Assembly: GCF_009909185.1 (NCBI RefSeq)
Contig: NZ_JAAAMV010000025.1
Location: 62,001 to 126,000, forward strand
Length of the DNA stretch: 64,000 nt
Reading direction: 5' to 3'
Source of the DNA: Paenibacillus glycinis
Lineage (GTDB): Bacteria > Bacillota > Bacilli > Paenibacillales > Paenibacillaceae
In this document: piece by piece, positions 61,587-64,000 of the stretch
Layout: the number at the start of each line of letters is the position of its first letter
Position numbering within the stretch: the stretch's first letter is position 1
Position numbers and translations under genes: made by a program
The notes under the pieces: generated by a model
The model's database searches: none
What the model was told of the DNA's origin: nothing
The model's input: only the letters and a program-made list of their open reading frames with translations

Positions 61587-61916
61587 GGACCGGAACTTCT
61601 ACGAAGGCTGAGGACCGGAACTTCTGCCAGGGCCGAGGACCGCAACTTCTACCAGGACCGAGGACCGCAACTTCTGCCAGGGCTGAGGACCGCAGCTTCT
61701 GCCAAGCTGAGGACCGCGACTTCTGCCAGGACCGAGGACCACAACTTCTGCCAGGCTGAGGACCGCGACTTCTGCCAGGAACGAGGACCTCAACTTCTGC
61801 CAGGTCTGAGGACCGCAGCTTCTGCCAGGCTGAGGACCGCGACTTCTGCCAGGCTGAGGACCGCGACTTCTACCAGGGCTGGGACCGCAACTTCTATTAA
61901 GGCTGAGGACCGGAAC
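61562..61916 (+). repeat. 24/25-bp minisatellite grown from the 3' end of an aldo/keto reductase gene
   Basis: The gene's final 25 bases (encoding most of DRNFYQG plus stop) are followed by thirteen further full copies and one partial copy, head to tail. Unit lengths are 25 bp in nine of the fourteen full units and 24 bp in five. Each unit begins GGACC and ends in CTGA, CCGA, ACGA or CTG. Variation is mostly at positions 7-9 (GCA/GAA/GCG), 15-17 (ACC/GCC) and near the end. No spacers lie between units, so it is not a CRISPR array. Confidence 0.92.
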
Positions 61917-62202
61917 GCGGCCGCTTCGGCGCGCGCACGGAAGTGCTTTTAGAGGAGCGCTCCAAGAATTCTGCCTCCCTTGGCGAGAAGTATCGCTTAA
62001 AATGCTGCGTTTCTGCAGGATTTTACGACAATGTCCCTTTTTGCAACAAACATTGCTGCAATGCTGCAGGAATTTCGCGAGCTAAGCCCTCCGATGCCGC
62101 TGCGAAGACGCATATTGCTGTAGATGTGCAGCAATTCTGCTCCTTCGGGGCGCCATGCTTAGCAAATGATGCACTATTGCAGGAATCCGTCCATGAAGGA
62201 AA
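61917..62202. other. AT-richer noncoding stretch with TGCAG-type motifs
   Basis: The base composition is lower in GC than the neighbouring genes. The words CTGCAGGA, GCTGCAA and TGCAGCA recur (for example near 62014, 62052 and 62062). One frame (61943-62254) is open for 103 codons, but has no ribosome site, an odd Cys/Asn/Ser-rich composition and runs into the terminator. I regard it as noncoding. Confidence 0.5.
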
Positions 62203-62253
62203 AAAGGAGCTGCCCCCGGTCATTCCCGTGACCTTCGGGGGCAGCTCCTTTTG
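62203..62253. terminator. Bidirectional terminator
   Basis: A perfect 17-bp inverted repeat (AAAAGGAGCTGCCCCCG at 62203-62219 with its complement at 62237-62253) with A and T runs on both sides. It would stop transcripts from the reductase side and from the minus-strand TetR gene. Confidence 0.88.
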
Positions 62254-62299
62254 ATGTTCGGCATTGCGCGCGCTATCGTGCCGCCTCCGGTCGCCCGCG

Positions 62300-62902
62300 T
62301 TACACGGTAACCGCAGCGCCGGCCAATTTCCCGATCGACTGCGCGAGCGACGTCAGCGCGTGCGCGGCGAGTTCTTCCGGCGACAGCTTGCGCCCGCCGG
62401 CGTTCCAGGCGTGCGTAATCCCGAATAAACTCCACGCGAGCATCGTCGCCCCCGTCCTAGCGGTTTCGGCGTCGAAGCCGGCATGCGGGCCGCCGTCTCG
62501 CTTGTCCATCAGATGGAAGAGCACCTCCTGCAGCATCTGCTTGATCTTGACTTCCATGTACGGCCCCATGGAATCGTAATTCTTCTGGCATTGCGTGCTG
62601 AATTCCCGATGAAACTCGCACAGCGTCTCGATAATGCCCGTGAGCGATTGACGGCTGAACTCGGCATGGCACTGCAGCTTCTGCATGATGCCCTCCCGGA
62701 ACATGCCCTCGAACGTCGAATCGAGCAGCGCGTATTTATCCGCGAAATGAGCGTAGAACGTCGCGCGATTGATCTTCGCCCGCCCCGTGATGTCGCCGAC
62801 GGTGATGTCCTTGATATCCTTTTGCATGACCAGCGCCCTGAACGCGTCCATGATCAGCTGCCGCGTGCGCAATACGCGCGGATCCAGCTTTGATTCCTCC
62901 AT
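62300..62902 (-). CDS. TetR family transcriptional regulator
   Basis: The 200-residue protein has a TetR helix-turn-helix (about 15-60: ITVGDITGRAKINRATFYAHF, split by residue limits, then DKYALL) and a C-terminal TetR_C-type helical domain. GGAGGGGGAG precedes the ATG. It is divergent from the DoxX gene; a GCAACA/TGTTGC palindrome at 63031-63044 lies between them, so it probably represses both. Confidence 0.88.
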   Translation of the reverse strand: MEESKLDPRVLRTRQLIMDAFRALVMQKDIKDITVGDITGRAKINRATFYAHFADKYALLDSTFEGMFREGIMQKLQCHAEFSRQSLTGIIETLCEFHREFSTQCQKNYDSMGPYMEVKIKQMLQEVLFHLMDKRDGGPHAGFDAETARTGATMLAWSLFGITHAWNAGGRKLSPEELAAHALTSLAQSIGKLAGAAVTV

Positions 62903-63030
62903 GAGGCTCCCCCTCCTTTGCCTGCAAACAAGCGCGAGTTTCCGAACAAAACGGCGATAATGTCGCGTAAACGATAAAACCGGAATATTGACGGTTGTTC
63001 CTTGCGTATCTTTATCATATCATAACTTAC

Positions 63031-63044
63031 GCAACACATGTTGC
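63031..63044. promoter_or_regulatory. Operator candidate for the TetR protein
   Basis: GCAACA-CA-TGTTGC is a near-perfect 14-bp palindrome between the divergent TetR and DoxX genes, 41 bp before the DoxX start. Confidence 0.5.
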
Positions 63045-63084
63045 TTATATCGGGATTACCCGAAAAACAAGGGGGATTGCCATT

Positions 63085-63444
63085 ATGGCTATCGTAATCG
63101 AAATATTGCTGGCCGTTGCGTTTTTGTTCTCGGGCTTCACGAAAGTGGCCGGCGTGAAAATGCAAGTCGATAGTTTCAACAAACTCGGATTGCCGCAATG
63201 GTTCCGCGTACTGACGGGACTTCTGCAGCTGGTCGGCGTCGCCGGTCTCGTCGTAGGCTTCTGGACGACCAGCTGGTCCGCGTGGGCGGCCATCGGCATC
63301 GGCTTCATCATGGTGTGCGCGGTCATCGCCCACCTTCGCGCCAAAGACAGCTTCGGCCAAGTCGTGCCCGCGCTCGTGCTCGCGATTCTTGCGATCGTGC
63401 TCGCGATTCTGCAGGGCTCCGATCTGGGCGATTTCCCGAACTGA
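63085..63444 (+). CDS. DoxX family membrane protein
   Basis: The start is ATG 63085 (AAGGGGGA upstream). The 119-residue protein has four membrane segments and the DoxX opening LLAVAFLFSGFTKVAGVKMQ split around residue 10-30, then LPQWFRVLTGLLQLVGVAGL. DoxX proteins are linked to redox or quinol metabolism and thiol stress. Divergent TetR control suggests induction by a small molecule. Confidence 0.85.
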   Translation: MAIVIEILLAVAFLFSGFTKVAGVKMQVDSFNKLGLPQWFRVLTGLLQLVGVAGLVVGFWTTSWSAWAAIGIGFIMVCAVIAHLRAKDSFGQVVPALVLAILAIVLAILQGSDLGDFPN

Positions 63445-63477
63445 CGCTGCCCGGCACGGAGTTCCACGACAAATAAG

Positions 63478-63503
63478 CCATCCCTCCGCGGGATGGTTTT
63501 TTC
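63478..63503 (+). terminator. Terminator of the DoxX gene
   Basis: CCATCCC (63478-63484) and GGGATGG (63490-63496) form a 7-bp stem with TCCGC loop and six T. Confidence 0.85.
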
Positions 63504-63596
63504 TTGTTTCCAGTCTTGGCGATAAGGAATATTTTGCCTGCCGCAGCCTGCCTCTGTTATGCTGATTCCGAATAGAAATTAACGGAGGTGCCCATT

Positions 63597-64000
63597 ATGC
63601 TGCACAATCGATCCGTACCGATGAACGTGATGCTTCCCCATGTCTACTACGAAGACCCGGCCGCGGCGCTGGCCTGGCTGCAGGAAGCCTTCGGCTTCGA
63701 AGAACAGTACCGCTTCAGCCTGCCGGACGGGACGCTCCACGGCGCGCTGATCCGCCGCGAAGACGCATGGGTGATGCTCAAGAGCTTGACCCAAGCCGCG
63801 GCCAGCCCGGCTCGAATCGGCGGCTACACGCAGAACCTCATGCTGTTCGTCGAAAACATCGAGGCGCATTACGAGCGCGCGCTGGCAGCGGGCGCCCGAA
63901 TCTCGGAAGCGCTCAACGTGACGGAATACGGCGAACAGCAATACGTCGCGGAAGATCCGGAGGGACATCCCTGGATGTTCGCCAAGCATGTCCGGGACGT
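63597..64000 (+). CDS. VOC family protein, cut by the right edge
   Basis: The frame opens at ATG 63597, eight bases after CGGAGGT, and is open to the window end (134 codons). The visible part is a VOC/PhnB-like fold: NVMLPHVYYEDPAAALAWLQ, then FGFEEQYRF, LMLFVENIEAHYERALAAGA and the end motif DPEGHPWMFAKH. It resembles bleomycin-resistance-type or glyoxalase proteins. The stop lies beyond the window, but little is likely missing. Confidence 0.85.
   Translation, partial: MLHNRSVPMNVMLPHVYYEDPAAALAWLQEAFGFEEQYRFSLPDGTLHGALIRREDAWVMLKSLTQAAASPARIGGYTQNLMLFVENIEAHYERALAAGARISEALNVTEYGEQQYVAEDPEGHPWMFAKHVRD

Noticed and set aside
61599..61793. Minus-strand open frame with a repetitive protein (GPGRS, LAEVAVL) in the minisatellite
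   Set aside because: It exists only because the 24/25-bp repeat lacks stops in that frame; no start signal and changing frame between units.
61562..61916. The repeat array as a CRISPR
   Set aside because: Units are directly adjacent with no unique spacers, they derive from coding sequence, and no cas genes are present.
61943..62254. 103-residue frame after the minisatellite
   Set aside because: No ribosome site, unusual composition and it reads through a terminator hairpin into its stop.

Overview
The window looks like chromosomal DNA from a GC-rich member of the Paenibacillaceae (Paenibacillus/Cohnella type). The evidence is Firmicute-style ribosome binding sites and intrinsic terminators, S-layer-homology (SLH) surface proteins, two YesM/YesN two-component systems next to lipoprotein-dependent sugar ABC transporters without their own ATPase, DUF2812/PadR and DUF3243 genes, and a Fur-controlled ferrisiderophore permease pair. 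I see no rRNA, tRNA, CRISPR array, transposase or phage genes.

Layout. 1-730: debris, namely an LPXTG anchor fragment beside an orphan terminator. 0.8-3.2 kb: MFS exporter plus WrbA-like quinone reductase. 3.4-5.7 kb: PadR/DUF2812 pair divergent from a GT2 glycosyltransferase. 5.8-8.6 kb: DUF3889-like secreted protein, an E. coli-type chorismate synthase and a divergent LysR regulator. 8.9-14.8 kb: sugar ABC transporter (binding protein, two permeases) behind a YesM/YesN sensor pair. 15-18.7 kb: MFS transporter, then a GT4 glycosyltransferase overlapping a flippase-like membrane protein. 18.9-20.3 kb: DAACS symporter.

20.5-29.4 kb, all on the minus strand, is the most unusual part. Two tandem cassettes each encode (i) a membrane-anchored, disordered Ala/Ser/Pro-rich protein whose only cysteines lie at the extreme C-terminus and (ii) a secreted SLH-anchored protein with two thioredoxin-like modules and one cysteine (WCPNT). 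They are followed by CcdA and a TlpA/ResA thioredoxin. Each cassette has a near-identical promoter and 5' leader RNA that contains a strong intrinsic terminator before the first gene. I read this as a candidate extracytoplasmic thiol system at the S-layer, under transcription attenuation.

29.6-43.1 kb: a nine-gene minus-strand operon for uptake and breakdown of a plant-type polysaccharide (binding protein, two permeases, GH28-like beta-helix enzyme, RraA, Zn-dehydrogenase, LmbE deacetylase, enolase-superfamily enzyme, amidohydrolase), with a divergent YesM/YesN pair. 43.1-45.4 kb: MFS exporter and TetR. 45.7-48.3 kb: FecCD permeases behind a Fur box, with only C-terminal remnants of binding proteins downstream. 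48.5-50.8 kb: DUF6492 protein and mannose-1-phosphate guanylyltransferase. 51-54.6 kb: DinB, VOC, a MarR/flavodoxin-fold reductase pair and a LysM protein. 54.8-58.4 kb: OmpR-type two-component system divergent from a secreted protein of unknown function, then DUF3243. 58.7-61.6 kb: aldo/keto reductase, epimerase, aldo/keto reductase. The last gene's terminal codons have been amplified into a roughly 350-bp minisatellite after its stop. 62-64 kb: TetR divergent from DoxX, and a VOC gene cut by the window edge.
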